A DNA stretch of 64,000 nucleotides from Hyphomicrobiales bacterium (GTDB lineage Bacteria; Pseudomonadota; Alphaproteobacteria; Rhizobiales; Beijerinckiaceae). Positions 8,352 through 16,388 of the stretch are shown here, piece by piece. Position 1 is the first letter of the stretch. The number at the start of each line of letters is the position of its first letter. The translations under genes were made by a program, and so were the position numbers. The notes below the pieces were generated by a model that ran no database searches, was not told the origin of the DNA, and worked only from the letters and a program-made list of their open reading frames with translations. The stretch covers positions 1 through 64,000 of the forward strand of contig JAQGKD010000062.1 of assembly GCA_028290285.1 (NCBI GenBank), given 5' to 3'.

Positions 8352-8564
8352 CTATCGTGGCGCGCACGATGATTGCGCCGCTGCGAATGCGCCGCGCCCC
8401 GCGTTTCCTTCGCCCGGTCGAAGATGCGAAACGCACTCGGGCTGCGATGTCGCGGCAACGAAAAGGAGATGTGCGTTGGCCGCGACGATGAAGATGAGCC
8501 CGGCGGCGACAAGAAGCCATACAAGGGCTTTCCGCGACGCTGGCGTTTTAAGGGTGAGAGTCAT
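8352..8564 (-). CDS. 70-aa single-span membrane protein linked to ccoP
   Basis: The short protein has a positively charged N-terminus (MTLTLKTPASRK), one membrane helix (LVWLLVAAGLIFIVAANAHL, residues 14-33) and a tail with two cysteines (QPECVSHLRPGEG and SSCAP). Its ATG overlaps the ccoP stop (ATGA), so translation is probably coupled. That coupling, a sensible topology and its place inside the cco operon support a real gene. It may be an accessory subunit or assembly factor of the oxidase; I know no characterised relative. Confidence 0.7.
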   Translation of the reverse strand: MTLTLKTPASRKALVWLLVAAGLIFIVAANAHLLFVAATSQPECVSHLRPGEGNAGRGAFAAAQSSCAPR

Positions 8565-9442
8565 GGCGCAGGAGACCTCAAATCCACGAGGTAGAGCGCG
8601 AGCAGTTTGCGGTCCACGGGGGAAAGGCGCGCCTCCCATGTGGGCATATGTCCCTGCCGGCCGCCCCATACACTGTTAAAAACCGATTGCGTTTCGCCGC
8701 CATAGATCCAGTATTGATCGGTCAGGTTGGGCGCGCCCATCTCGACATTGCCCTTGCCCTCATCGCCATGACAGGCAACGCAATTGGCGGCGAAAATCGC
8801 TTTTCCAGCTTCCACCTTCTCCGGGCTCGTCGCCTTGGCAGCTTCCGGATCGGACAGGCTTCGAACATAGCTCACGACGTCTTCAATATCGCTGCGGGGC
8901 AGGACCTTGTCGCGTCCAAAAGCCAGCATCTGCGACACTCGGGTTTCCGGATGCGTCGCGTTGATGCCGACACGGAGCGTTTCCGCGATGGTGTCCGCTT
9001 CGCCGCCCCACAACCAGGATGCCGTCGTCAGGTTGGGAAAACCCTTTCCGCCTTTCGCATTGATGCCGTGGCACGCGGCGCAATTATCCCCGAACAGTGC
9101 GCGGCCCGTTTGACGCACCGCGTCCATCAGGCGCGGATCGGCCTGAATGTCCGCGTAACCCTCGGTCTCGACGCGCTTCGTCCATACCGATCTTTCGAGA
9201 GCGGCCTGCTTCAGGCTTTCCGCCACAGTGGTGCGCTGGTCTATGCCAAGAAGGCCCTTCGTGTATGTCACGCCAATCGGCCATGCCGGCATCAGCACCC
9301 AGTAGACGACCGCGAACACGGCCGTCACGACGAGAAAGAAATAAACCAGCCGGGGAACTGGCGTGTTCAATTCCTTGATGCCATTCCACTCATGCCCGGT
9401 GGTGAGGTAGCCGGTGAAAGGGTCTCGTTCTTCTACAGCCAC
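8561..9442 (-). CDS. ccoP: cbb3 oxidase subunit III, dihaem cytochrome c CcoP
   Basis: The 293-residue membrane-anchored cytochrome c starts with the family-typical DPFTGYLTTGHEWNGIKELN, has one membrane helix at about 32-52, and carries two periplasmic haem-binding motifs, CAACH (121-125) and CVACH (221-225), with candidate axial methionines in VSQMLAFG and GHMPTW. It passes electrons from soluble cytochrome c to CcoO and CcoN. The start is GTG at 9442, overlapping the end of ccoQ by ten bases, and the stop overlaps the next ATG. Confidence 0.97.
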   Translation of the reverse strand: MAVEERDPFTGYLTTGHEWNGIKELNTPVPRLVYFFLVVTAVFAVVYWVLMPAWPIGVTYTKGLLGIDQRTTVAESLKQAALERSVWTKRVETEGYADIQADPRLMDAVRQTGRALFGDNCAACHGINAKGGKGFPNLTTASWLWGGEADTIAETLRVGINATHPETRVSQMLAFGRDKVLPRSDIEDVVSYVRSLSDPEAAKATSPEKVEAGKAIFAANCVACHGDEGKGNVEMGAPNLTDQYWIYGGETQSVFNSVWGGRQGHMPTWEARLSPVDRKLLALYLVDLRSPAP

Positions 9443-9609
9443 GGCTTGTCCTCACCTTGCAGGATGGACTTGGCCGCCTGATCGAAAAGCCCCTTGTTTC
9501 TCGGCCAATACGCATAGACGACAACGCCGGTCGACAATGCGAGCAGATAGAAGAGGCCAAAGGACTTCGAGAACCAGACGAGTGTGTCGTGTGCAAGATC
9601 CATGATCAT
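9433..9609 (-). CDS. ccoQ: cbb3 oxidase subunit IV CcoQ
   Basis: The 58-residue protein has one membrane helix (FGLFYLLALSTGVVVYAYWP, about 18-37) followed by the family signature RNKGLFDQAAKSIL and a short acidic tail. CcoQ stabilises the cbb3 complex. The first ATG overlaps the ccoO stop (ATGA); a second in-frame ATG lies two codons on. It sits exactly between ccoO and ccoP as in the canonical operon. Confidence 0.93.
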   Translation of the reverse strand: MIMDLAHDTLVWFSKSFGLFYLLALSTGVVVYAYWPRNKGLFDQAAKSILQGEDKPWL

Positions 9610-10346
9610 TCCCCCTTGCTCGCAACCGGCCGATGGGCTGCGTCGGTCAGGTGGCCTAGGATCTGGAGATAGGCGACGAGCGCGTCCATCTCGGTCAGAT
9701 TGCCGGACGCCCCACCAAAGGACTGCACGTGCGTCGCCTTGCCGTAGCGCTTGACGAGTTCCTCCGACGCAGGTGTATCCGGTGTCGCCTGTCCAAACGC
9801 ATCGGCCGTGGCGTGGACGATCATATCATCGGTATATGGAACGCCGACATCGCGTTGCGCCTTGAGATGGAGGCCCAGGTCGTCGATGCGAAGCGGCGTT
9901 CTATTCAGCCACGCATAGGCGGGCATCACCGATTCGGGCACCACGTCGCGCGGGTTGGTGAGATGAGCGACATGCCACTCATCCGAGTATTTTTCGCCAA
10001 TTCGTGCGAGATCGGGTCCTGTCCGTTTCGAGCCCCACAGCATCGGATGATCGTATTTGGACTCGACCGCGAGAGAATAGGGACCGTAGCGTTCCACCTC
10101 GTCGCTGAGCGTGCGGATCATTTGCGAGTGGCACGCGTAGCACCCTTCGCGAATGTAGATATTGCGGCCCGCGAGTTCGAGCGGGGTATAGAGACGCATG
10201 TCTGCCGCATCCTCGACCGTCTGATGGATGGTGAAGAGCGGTGCGATTTCCACGAGGCCGCCGATGCTGGACACGGCGATGATGCCGAGGACGAGTCCGA
10301 TCGCTTTGCGTTCCAGCCGATAGTGAGTTCCAAACATGCCGCTCAC
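9606..10346 (-). CDS. ccoO: cbb3 oxidase subunit II, monohaem cytochrome c CcoO
   Basis: The 246-residue protein has an N-terminal membrane anchor (about 15-37) and a periplasmic domain with one haem motif, CYACH (69-73), within YIREGCYACHSQMIR. Further family blocks are SKYDHPMLWGSKRTGPDL and VVPESVMPAYAWL, the latter likely holding the axial methionine. It relays electrons from CcoP to the CcoN active site. The start is taken as GTG at 10346, overlapping the ccoN stop (GTGA). An ATG three codons later is the alternative. Confidence 0.96.
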   Translation of the reverse strand: MSGMFGTHYRLERKAIGLVLGIIAVSSIGGLVEIAPLFTIHQTVEDAADMRLYTPLELAGRNIYIREGCYACHSQMIRTLSDEVERYGPYSLAVESKYDHPMLWGSKRTGPDLARIGEKYSDEWHVAHLTNPRDVVPESVMPAYAWLNRTPLRIDDLGLHLKAQRDVGVPYTDDMIVHATADAFGQATPDTPASEELVKRYGKATHVQSFGGASGNLTEMDALVAYLQILGHLTDAAHRPVASKGE

Positions 10347-12001
10347 TCTCCCGGCTGAAGCAAGGGTCCGGCGACCGGGGCGAGCACCGGCGTGTCCGCC
10401 GCCTGTTCGACCGCTGCGAACGACGCGGTGACGATCGTCATCCAGATATTATAGCAGCCGATAATTGCACCGATCAGGAACAGAAGACCGCCGATGGCGC
10501 GAGCGATATAATAGGGGCGCATCGCCACGAGAGAGTCCACGAAAGAATAGGCCAGCGTGCCATTCTCATTGTAGGTCCGCCACATCAGACCCTGGATGAT
10601 TCCGGAGTTCCACATCGCGAAGACGTAGACGACGGTGCCGGAGAGCGCGAGCCAGAAATGCGCTTCAACCATGCGGGAGGAATACATCCTGTCGCGCTTC
10701 CAGAGCCACGGAACGGAGGCATAAATCGCCCCGAACGTGATCATGGCCACCCATCCCAGCGCTCCCGCGTGAACATGGCCAATGGTCCAGTCGGTGTAAT
10801 GCGAAAGGGAATTGACGGAGCGGATCGCCATGAACGAGCCCTCGAAGGTGGTCAATCCGTAAAACACCGCGGCGACCATCATGAAGCGCAGCGTGGCGTC
10901 GTCGCGTACCTTGTGCCACGCGCCGTTGAGGGTGAGGAGCGCGTTGCCGGCAGACGCCCATGAGGGCACGAGCAACATGACGGAGAACGTCATTCCGAGC
11001 GTCTGCACCCATTGGGGCAGGGCTGTATAGTGCAGGTGGTGCGAGCCAGCCCACATGTAGAAGAACGTGATGCCCCAGAAGCTGATGATCGAAAGCCGAT
11101 ACGAGTAGATCGGCCGCCCCGCTACCTTCGGCAGATAATAGTACATCATGCCCAGGAATCCGGAGGTCAGGAAAAAGGCGACGGCGTTATGGCCGTACCA
11201 CCATTGCGTCATCGCATCCTGCACACCTGAAAACGCGGAATAACTCTTCGCGTGGCCGAACGAGACGGGCACGGCGAGATTGTTGACGATGTGAAGGATC
11301 GCAACAACCAGAATGAACGCCATGTAGTACCAGTTTGACACGTAGATGTGTGGTTCCTTGCGCCTCATCAACGTGCGGAGGTACAGGATGAAATAAGTGA
11401 CCCAGACGATCACCAGCCAGATATCGGCATACCATTCCGGCTCGGCGTATTCCTTGGATTGCGTGATCCCCATCATGTAACCGGTCACCGCAAGCACACA
11501 GAACAGATTGTAGCCGAACAGCACGAACCACGCGGTCAGTTGATCCGGCAGACGCGCGCGCGAGGTGCGCTGAACGACGTAGAACGACGTCGCGATGAGC
11601 GCATTGCCGCCGAACCCGAAGATGACCGACGTTGTATGAACGGGACGAAGGCGCCCGAAACTCGACCAGCCCGCATCGAACGTCAGGTCTGGATTGACGA
11701 GAAGCCACGCCACCCAGTCACCCACGAAAAGCCCGAAGACAACCCATGCCATCGCGAGAATGATGCCGATTTTGCTGGGGTCATCGTAATATTGGCTAAG
11801 CCTGTCTTCTTGCGGTTCGGGCGCGAGATATCCGCGGATGACAAAAAACGCACCGGCAATGGCGGAGACCATGACAACGTAGCCGTGCGCGCCCAGGGGA
11901 TCGTTTCGTCCGGCAGCGGACATCAGCAGCCCAACTACGGCCAAAGCCGCGAGTATGGCGAGCGCGCCCTGTCGTTCGTTCTTGGTGAGTTGAGCAATCA
12001 T
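10343..12001 (-). CDS. ccoN: cbb3 oxidase catalytic subunit I CcoN
   Basis: The 552-residue haem-copper oxidase has about 12 membrane helices. It reduces O2 to water at a haem b3-CuB site and pumps protons with high O2 affinity. Histidine ligands are visible in LRPVHTTSVIFGF, WYGHNAVAFF, WAGSHHLHYTALP and WTIGHVHAGALGW. It is first in the order ccoNOQP. The start is uncertain: ATG at 12001 gives the usual N-terminus, while an in-frame ATG at 12028 would add nine residues; neither has a strong ribosome binding site. A 23-bp palindrome shared with the haemoglobin promoter lies at 12138-12160. Confidence 0.95.
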   Translation of the reverse strand: MIAQLTKNERQGALAILAALAVVGLLMSAAGRNDPLGAHGYVVMVSAIAGAFFVIRGYLAPEPQEDRLSQYYDDPSKIGIILAMAWVVFGLFVGDWVAWLLVNPDLTFDAGWSSFGRLRPVHTTSVIFGFGGNALIATSFYVVQRTSRARLPDQLTAWFVLFGYNLFCVLAVTGYMMGITQSKEYAEPEWYADIWLVIVWVTYFILYLRTLMRRKEPHIYVSNWYYMAFILVVAILHIVNNLAVPVSFGHAKSYSAFSGVQDAMTQWWYGHNAVAFFLTSGFLGMMYYYLPKVAGRPIYSYRLSIISFWGITFFYMWAGSHHLHYTALPQWVQTLGMTFSVMLLVPSWASAGNALLTLNGAWHKVRDDATLRFMMVAAVFYGLTTFEGSFMAIRSVNSLSHYTDWTIGHVHAGALGWVAMITFGAIYASVPWLWKRDRMYSSRMVEAHFWLALSGTVVYVFAMWNSGIIQGLMWRTYNENGTLAYSFVDSLVAMRPYYIARAIGGLLFLIGAIIGCYNIWMTIVTASFAAVEQAADTPVLAPVAGPLLQPGE

Positions 12002-12137
12002 CCTGACGTCACTTCCATGCCGTGGCATATTGCGTGTGCGAGCCTCCCGGCGAGAGGCTGCGTTAGCGAACCGTCACCCATTGCGAGGATCCCGTGCAGG
12101 GAGAAGCAATGGCTCAGCGCAGGTAGAAGCCAGCATA

Positions 12138-12160
12138 AAGACACATCCAGTTTATATCTT
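12138..12160. promoter_or_regulatory. NsrR-like operator, copy 1
   Basis: A 23-bp imperfect palindrome of form AAGANAYA-N7-TRTNTCTT lies between ccoN and the divergent Rrf2 gene. Read on the minus strand, it is identical at 17 of 23 positions to the copy at 13658-13680. The general shape (AAGA half-sites, AT-rich, 23 bp) resembles known NsrR sites. Confidence 0.6.
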
Positions 12161-12272
12161 AAATCCTATTCTGCGACAACGTCTTATCGAGTACCTCGCG
12201 ATAGGGCGCGGTCGTGAGTGGACCGTTCTAAGGTCCGAGCACCGCGCTTGCTTGCAAAACATGCGAGCGCGG

Positions 12273-12286
12273 TGCATCTTTATGCA
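12273..12286. promoter_or_regulatory. Inverted repeat TGCAT-N4-ATGCA before the Rrf2 gene
   Basis: A perfect 5-bp inverted repeat about 40 bases upstream of the regulator start, following a longer imperfect GC-rich hairpin at 12243-12272. It could be an autoregulatory site, but it does not share the spacing of the 23-bp operator. Confidence 0.35.
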
Positions 12287-12325
12287 TTGAATGCCCGAGA
12301 TGATCGGAAGCGACCGGGGTCGGCG

Positions 12326-12754
12326 ATGCGATTGACGAACTTTTCTGATTATTCACTGCGCGTCCTGATGTACGCGGCGTCGCGCAGCGACCGGCTGATC
12401 ACGATCGAGGAAACGGCCGCTGTTTATGGAATTTCTCGCGCGCATCTGATGAAAGTCGCCAACCAGCTCACACGGTCGGGCTTTCTGAGAGCGGTGCGCG
12501 GCCGGTCGGGAGGGCTTGCCCTCGCCAAGACGCCCGACAAAATCCGGCTCAGCGACGTGTTACGTGCAACCGAACCCGACTTTGCACTCGTCGAATGTTT
12601 TTCGGAAGAAAATGCCTGCCTCATTACGCCGAGGTGCCGCCTCCGCAAGGCATTGAGCGAGGCGCTGGGCGCGTTCTTGGCCACGCTTGACGGCTACACA
12701 CTTGCCGATCTCATCCTGCGTCCGGCCGACTTCGGGATCAAGGGCGCTGCGTAA
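12326..12754 (+). CDS. nsrR: Rrf2-family regulator, NsrR type
   Basis: The 142-residue Rrf2 repressor has an N-terminal winged helix (MRLTNFSDYSLRVLMYAA) with recognition helix ISRAHLMKVANQLTRSG, a GRSGGLALA wing, and three cysteines at 91, 98 and 104 (VECFSEENACLITPRCRL). That spacing is typical of the [Fe-S] cluster of the nitric-oxide sensor NsrR rather than IscR. It diverges from ccoNOQP and is followed by two haemoglobin genes. The start is the ATG giving the conserved MRLT N-terminus. NO-responsive repression of haemoglobins and possibly the oxidase is inferred from the shared operator. Confidence 0.88.
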   Translation: MRLTNFSDYSLRVLMYAASRSDRLITIEETAAVYGISRAHLMKVANQLTRSGFLRAVRGRSGGLALAKTPDKIRLSDVLRATEPDFALVECFSEENACLITPRCRLRKALSEALGAFLATLDGYTLADLILRPADFGIKGAA

Positions 12755-12765
12755 TTCCAGTGCGA

Positions 12766-13158
12766 TCATGAAGACGTTGGATGCAGCGCTCCATCGTCAC
12801 GGCGATGCAGGCTTATCCGAAGATTTTCCGCCATCGCACTAGCGACGTTGAGAAACGCGAGCCTATGCTCGGGCGCAATCTCCTGCTCTACGGCTTTCGC
12901 GAAGAGTTCGAGCCAAAGTTGCATGTGCTCCTCGCGGATGCTGTCGTGACTGAGGTGAGCGGCCATGAACCCGGCTCCTTTGTAGCCCCTCGACACGCGG
13001 AGAGCAGTCAGCCAGAATTCAGTGATCTTGCTGATGTGGGCGGGCCAGTCATCTCCTATCAACGGGTCGAAGACGGGACCAAGCACGGCGTCACGCCGGA
13101 CGCTGTTATAGAACGACTCCAGGAGGGCCCGGACCATGTCCGCATCTATGGCGCTCAT
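12766..13158 (-). CDS. Group III truncated haemoglobin, copy 2
   Basis: The protein is about 130 residues long with the trHb3 pattern: LLESFYNSVRRDAVLGPVFD (helix B region), WPAHISKITEFW (helix E region), and a proximal-histidine region AAHLSHDSIREEHMQLWLELF. Such proteins bind O2 or NO and are often linked to NO or microaerobic stress. It follows another trHb3 gene and converges on the NsrR-like gene with an 11-base gap. I chose the ATG at 13158, which gives an N-terminus matching its neighbour; ATG at 13197 is possible and would overlap the upstream gene by 14 bases. Confidence 0.88.
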   Translation of the reverse strand: MSAIDADMVRALLESFYNSVRRDAVLGPVFDPLIGDDWPAHISKITEFWLTALRVSRGYKGAGFMAAHLSHDSIREEHMQLWLELFAKAVEQEIAPEHRLAFLNVASAMAENLRISLHRRDDGALHPTSS

Positions 13159-13183
13159 CGTGCTGGCCTCTTGGCTGCCTGGC

Positions 13184-13609
13184 TCATGCGCTGGCATCGG
13201 ACGTCTCTTTTCGAGCGGGGAGGTGCAGGGCATCAGGCCCGATGTTCAAGCCGATTTGCAGGCTGTCGGCAATGCGGTGCGCCCGATCGACAAAGAAGGC
13301 CGCCGCGTGTCCGGCGCAGATCTCCGACACGCAGGCCTCGAACAGTGCAAGCCAGCGTTTGAAATGGTCGGGCGTCAGGCCAAGCGTTTGATGGGCGACG
13401 TGGGGCTTCCCGTGATAACGGCCGCTCATCATTGTCACCGAGGACCAGAAGTCCACCATGTTCGCAAGATGCTCATCCCACCGATGTCCGACCCGGCTTT
13501 CGAAGATGGGGCCCAGTATCAGGTCCTGCCGAATGCGCGCGTAGAACGTCTGGACGAGCTGCTGGATCAGCGCCTCTGACAGTGCCTCTGGCAGGTGGGG
13601 GTGCCGCAT
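13184..13609 (-). CDS. Group III truncated haemoglobin, copy 1
   Basis: The 141-residue trHb3 protein has LVQTFYARIRQDLILGPIFE (helix B region), WDEHLANMVDFW (helix E region), and GKPHVAHQTLGLTPDHFKRW (residues 67-86) with candidate proximal histidine H73. It is the promoter-proximal member of a tandem pair and is only moderately similar to the downstream copy, so the duplication is not recent. The start at 13609 has GAGGA close upstream. A 23-bp NsrR-like palindrome lies 49-71 bases upstream. NO or O2 handling is expected. Confidence 0.9.
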   Translation of the reverse strand: MRHPHLPEALSEALIQQLVQTFYARIRQDLILGPIFESRVGHRWDEHLANMVDFWSSVTMMSGRYHGKPHVAHQTLGLTPDHFKRWLALFEACVSEICAGHAAAFFVDRAHRIADSLQIGLNIGPDALHLPARKETSDASA

Positions 13610-13657
13610 GGAGTCCTCACGAAGGTAATTCGAACTGGCCTTTTCGATAGGCTTTTT

Positions 13658-13680
13658 AAGATATACTTTCAATGTCTCTT
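13658..13680. promoter_or_regulatory. NsrR-like operator, copy 2
   Basis: This 23-bp palindrome of form AAGANAYA-N7-TRTNTCTT lies in the divergent promoter between the first haemoglobin (start 13609) and the DUF6522 gene (start 13711). It matches the copy near ccoN at 17 of 23 positions on the opposite strand. Confidence 0.6.
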
Positions 13681-13710
13681 TTGAAAGGTCGAAATCAATC
13701 GGAGATCACG

Positions 13711-13980
13711 ATGGATATCGAACGTGAAGCAGGGGGCGACTATCTGATTGCGTCCGCTGAGGTGGCAGCAAGGTTTCGCATATCGATCGCTGAGCTTCGT
13801 CGACTGACGACGCTGGGTCTTATGTCGAGTTCCGTCGAGACGGGGGAGGGTGAGGATGCCGGCACCTCGAGGCTCACCTTGCGCTGCGGTAACCGGGTCT
13901 GGCGTGCCGTACTCGATGCTCATGATCACGTTTCGAGCGAAGACTTTTTCGTCGAACGCGCCAGGCCACCGCGTCGGTGA
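13711..13980 (+). CDS. DUF6522 family protein
   Basis: The 89-residue protein fits the small DUF6522 family, usually found near denitrification or NO-response genes. Family-like blocks are IASAEVAARFRISIAELRRL (residues 15-34), VETGEGEDAGTSRLTLRCG, and VWRAVLDAHDHV at the C-terminus. The start at 13711 has GGAGATCACG upstream; an in-frame ATG at 13672 would lie inside the operator. It diverges from the trHb3 pair and shares their operator. The molecular function is unknown. Confidence 0.72.
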   Translation: MDIEREAGGDYLIASAEVAARFRISIAELRRLTTLGLMSSSVETGEGEDAGTSRLTLRCGNRVWRAVLDAHDHVSSEDFFVERARPPRR

Positions 13981-14154
13981 CCTTCGACCAAGGCCGGGCC
14001 TTAGGCTGGAACGCAATTCACGAAAGCGTGGGATGGCCGCTAGACGGGGGTTGCCGGGTTCCAAACTGCGCTGTTCAGGCTACGTTGCTGCCAAGGTCGC
14101 AGCACAAGTCGAGCCTGGCTTGCCGCAGGCCATGTGAACGGAGGAAGCTCGCAT

Positions 14155-15048
14155 ATGGATTCCAAGCCCCGTAAAAGTGCCAGGGATTTCGATCAGCGCC
14201 TGCTCGATCTCTACGATCAATATTGCCATGGCAGGATTGATCGTCGCCAATTCGTTTCGAGCGCCGGCAAATATGCGGCCGCCGGCGTGAGCGCCACGGC
14301 GCTTGTCGAAATGCTCTTGCCCGATTATGCGCTCGCTCAGCAGGTGAAGCCGGACGATCCACGCATCAAGACGGAAATGATCACGTTCGACTCACCCCAG
14401 GGCAATGGGCCGACGAAGGCCCTTCTTGCTAAACCCGCAGCCGGGGGCAAGCGCGGCGCCGTGGTCGTGGTGCATGAGAATCGGGGTCTCAACCCGTATG
14501 TCGCGGACGTCGCCCGCCGCCTGGCCGTTGCCGGGTTCACGGCGCTGGCACCTGACGGCCTCAGCTCACTCGGCGGATATCCGGGCGATGACGAAAAAGG
14601 CCGGGAAATGCAGGCCAAGCTCGACTCGCGCAAGCTGCTGATGGATTTTATCGCAGCCTTCAATTGGCTGAAAGCCGATCCCGATTCCAACGGCAGGGTC
14701 GGTGTTGTCGGCTTCTGCTTCGGCGGATCGGTCGTGAATTCGATGGCCGTTATGCTGCCGGATCTGGCCGCCGCGGTTCCTTATTACGGAGCCGCCCCGA
14801 AAGCCGAGGACGTGCCGCGCATCAAGGCGCCGCTTCTCATCCATCACGGCGAACTCGACACGCGTCTCGTCGAGGGCTTGCCTGCCTATGAGGCAGCACT
14901 GAAGGCGAACGGAAAAACCTACGAGGCTTTCATCTATCCGAAGGCCAACCACGGCTTCCATAACGACACGACGCCACGATACGACAAGGAACAGGCGGAA
15001 TTGTCGTGGGAGCGCACGACAGCCTTCTTCAAGAAGCATCTTTCGTAA
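14155..15048 (+). CDS. Dienelactone hydrolase-family protein with Tat-like leader
   Basis: The 297-residue alpha/beta hydrolase has the dienelactone hydrolase triad: nucleophile C188 in [11 protein letters not shown]235 in HHGELD, and H266 in ANHGFHND. It is longer than plain ClcD-type enzymes because an N-terminal segment carries a twin-arginine-like motif ([12 protein letters not shown]30-R31) and a hydrophobic stretch ending in ALAQQ, suggesting Tat export. Similar to the YghX/YsgA group. The start at 14155 has GGAGG 11 bases upstream; an ATG at 14134 is the alternative. The substrate is unknown. Just downstream is a 12-bp perfect hairpin. Confidence 0.85.
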   Translation: MDSKPRKSARDFDQRLLDLYDQYCHGRIDRRQFVSSAGKYAAAGVSATALVEMLLPDYALAQQVKPDDPRIKTEMITFDSPQGNGPTKALLAKPAAGGKRGAVVVVHENRGLNPYVADVARRLAVAGFTALAPDGLSSLGGYPGDDEKGREMQAKLDSRKLLMDFIAAFNWLKADPDSNGRVGVVGFCFGGSVVNSMAVMLPDLAAAVPYYGAAPKAEDVPRIKAPLLIHHGELDTRLVEGLPAYEAALKANGKTYEAFIYPKANHGFHNDTTPRYDKEQAELSWERTTAFFKKHLS

Positions 15049-15055
15049 AGGCGCA

Positions 15056-15084
15056 GTCGGCCTGCCTTCAGCAGGCAGGCCGAC
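15056..15084 (+). terminator. 12-bp hairpin after the dienelactone hydrolase gene
   Basis: Perfect arms GTCGGCCTGCCT and AGGCAGGCCGAC with a 5-base loop start eight bases after the stop codon. No T-run follows, so it may be a bidirectional or Rho-assisted terminator between convergent genes. Confidence 0.6.
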
Positions 15085-15181
15085 GAGAGTTCGTGCGCAT
15101 GCTCGGGTATCTCCATTCCACTGCGGGTCGATGCTTCCGTTTTGTCGCGCTTTCGCCGATACCCGGAACGCAGCTACCGCA

Positions 15182-16204
15182 TCAATGCGGCGTCAGTGCC
15201 TCGCGAACGCGCGTCACGACATCGGGAGGCGTAGCCATCAGATCCTTCACGAGGTCGGCGACTTCCGCGCCGTTCAGCGGGTCCACGTCGAGCTTCAAGC
15301 GATCGGCCTCTGCCAGGAATTCCGGATCTTTCATTGTCTCGTCGAACGCTCGACGAAGGGCGTCGATACGCTCGGCGGGCACGTTGGGCGGGAGGAAGAA
15401 GGGACGGCCAGTCTCCAACCGTGCCATGACGAGACGCAGGGCCTGCTTGTCGGGCTCGCTTTTCGCTGCCTCGTAGACGCTGGGAACATCTGGCAGTTCG
15501 GGGTTCTTGCGCAGCGACCATTGCGCGATGACCTTGATCTTCTTCTCCGACAGCCAGTTTGACTTCAGTGCCTTGAGGCTCGTCCAGGCCGTCGCGCCGT
15601 TGCCTTGAATTTCCCCGGCCTCCATGGCGGAGTGAATCTGCGGCGTGCCTTCATAGCCGCTGACCACCCTGAACTTCGTGCCAAGTATCGAGTTAGCAAT
15701 CATCGGGAAGTCGAATTGGGTGGTGCCGGGCGCTTGTGCGCCGACGACCAGTTCCTTCTTGTAGACATCAGCGAAACTCTGGTCGGGCGCAGTATGCCAT
15801 ACATATGTCACGTGCGTTTCCCGATTGGTGCTGCCGATCCAGTTCAACTTGACGGGGTCGAACGGAGGAGTTCCCGGTTGCAGCAGGACGGTCGTGGGCA
15901 GGCCGCCGAAAGACGCTCCGATCGCAGTGCCATCGAACGGGCCATTCTTATAAAGCGAGTGGGTCATCGTTATGCTTCCAGCACCCGGCTGGTTTTGGAC
16001 GATGACGGTCGGGTTTCCGGGGATGTGCGCACCAAACCGCCGGGCGAAGGCCCGTGCGTTAATGTCGTATCCCGAGCCCGCCGCCACACCGACGATGATG
16101 CGTACGACTTTCCCCTTGAAGAAGGCTCCGACGTCTTCCCCCGTCTGGGCATGCGCGGGGGCAGTCACCAATAGCGTCGAGACGGCGAGCCAAAGCTTCT
16201 TCAT
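15182..16204 (-). CDS. Orphan TctC/Bug-type substrate-binding protein
   Basis: The 340-residue periplasmic solute-binding protein belongs to the tripartite tricarboxylate transporter receptor (Bug/TctC) family. It has a signal peptide (cleavage near AHAQ), then VRIIVGVAAGSGYDINARAF, HIPGNPTVIVQNQPGAGSI (cavity loop), and the C-terminal ERIDALRRAFDETMKDPEF. AGGAGG precedes the ATG at 16204. No TctA or TctB membrane subunits lie nearby. It follows a cupin gene on the same strand, separated by a hairpin. Ligands of this family are usually carboxylates; this one is unknown. Confidence 0.9.
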   Translation of the reverse strand: MKKLWLAVSTLLVTAPAHAQTGEDVGAFFKGKVVRIIVGVAAGSGYDINARAFARRFGAHIPGNPTVIVQNQPGAGSITMTHSLYKNGPFDGTAIGASFGGLPTTVLLQPGTPPFDPVKLNWIGSTNRETHVTYVWHTAPDQSFADVYKKELVVGAQAPGTTQFDFPMIANSILGTKFRVVSGYEGTPQIHSAMEAGEIQGNGATAWTSLKALKSNWLSEKKIKVIAQWSLRKNPELPDVPSVYEAAKSEPDKQALRLVMARLETGRPFFLPPNVPAERIDALRRAFDETMKDPEFLAEADRLKLDVDPLNGAEVADLVKDLMATPPDVVTRVREALTPH

Positions 16205-16357
16205 GGGGATTCCTCCTGAGCAAGCGGTCAGCCGTTGCCCGCTGTTCCGAGGAGCGCTGTGGCTATCCTCATTCGCGGTCTTTCCGGCTTGGGCTGGTAT
16301 TGCGTGGCTGACAGGCGCGTGCGTGAAACCTAGACGCATTCGACTGTCAGCAAACGA

Positions 16358-16377
16358 GGGCGGGTCGGAACCCGCCC
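16358..16377 (-). terminator. 8-bp hairpin between the cupin and TctC genes
   Basis: Perfect arms GGGCGGGT and ACCCGCCC with a 4-base loop, 12 bases beyond the cupin stop. The weak T content suggests partial termination or mRNA 3'-end protection. Confidence 0.5.
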
Positions 16378-16388
16378 CGTAGATCTCA

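Noticed and set aside
12218-12325. 36-residue N-terminal extension of the Rrf2 regulator
   Set aside because: Rrf2 proteins begin with MRLT-type residues at the winged helix, and the extension would cover the putative promoter.
13184-13672. Longer start at 13672 for the first haemoglobin
   Set aside because: It would place the 23-bp operator within the coding region, and the extra residues do not fit the family. The ATG at 13609 has GAGGA upstream.
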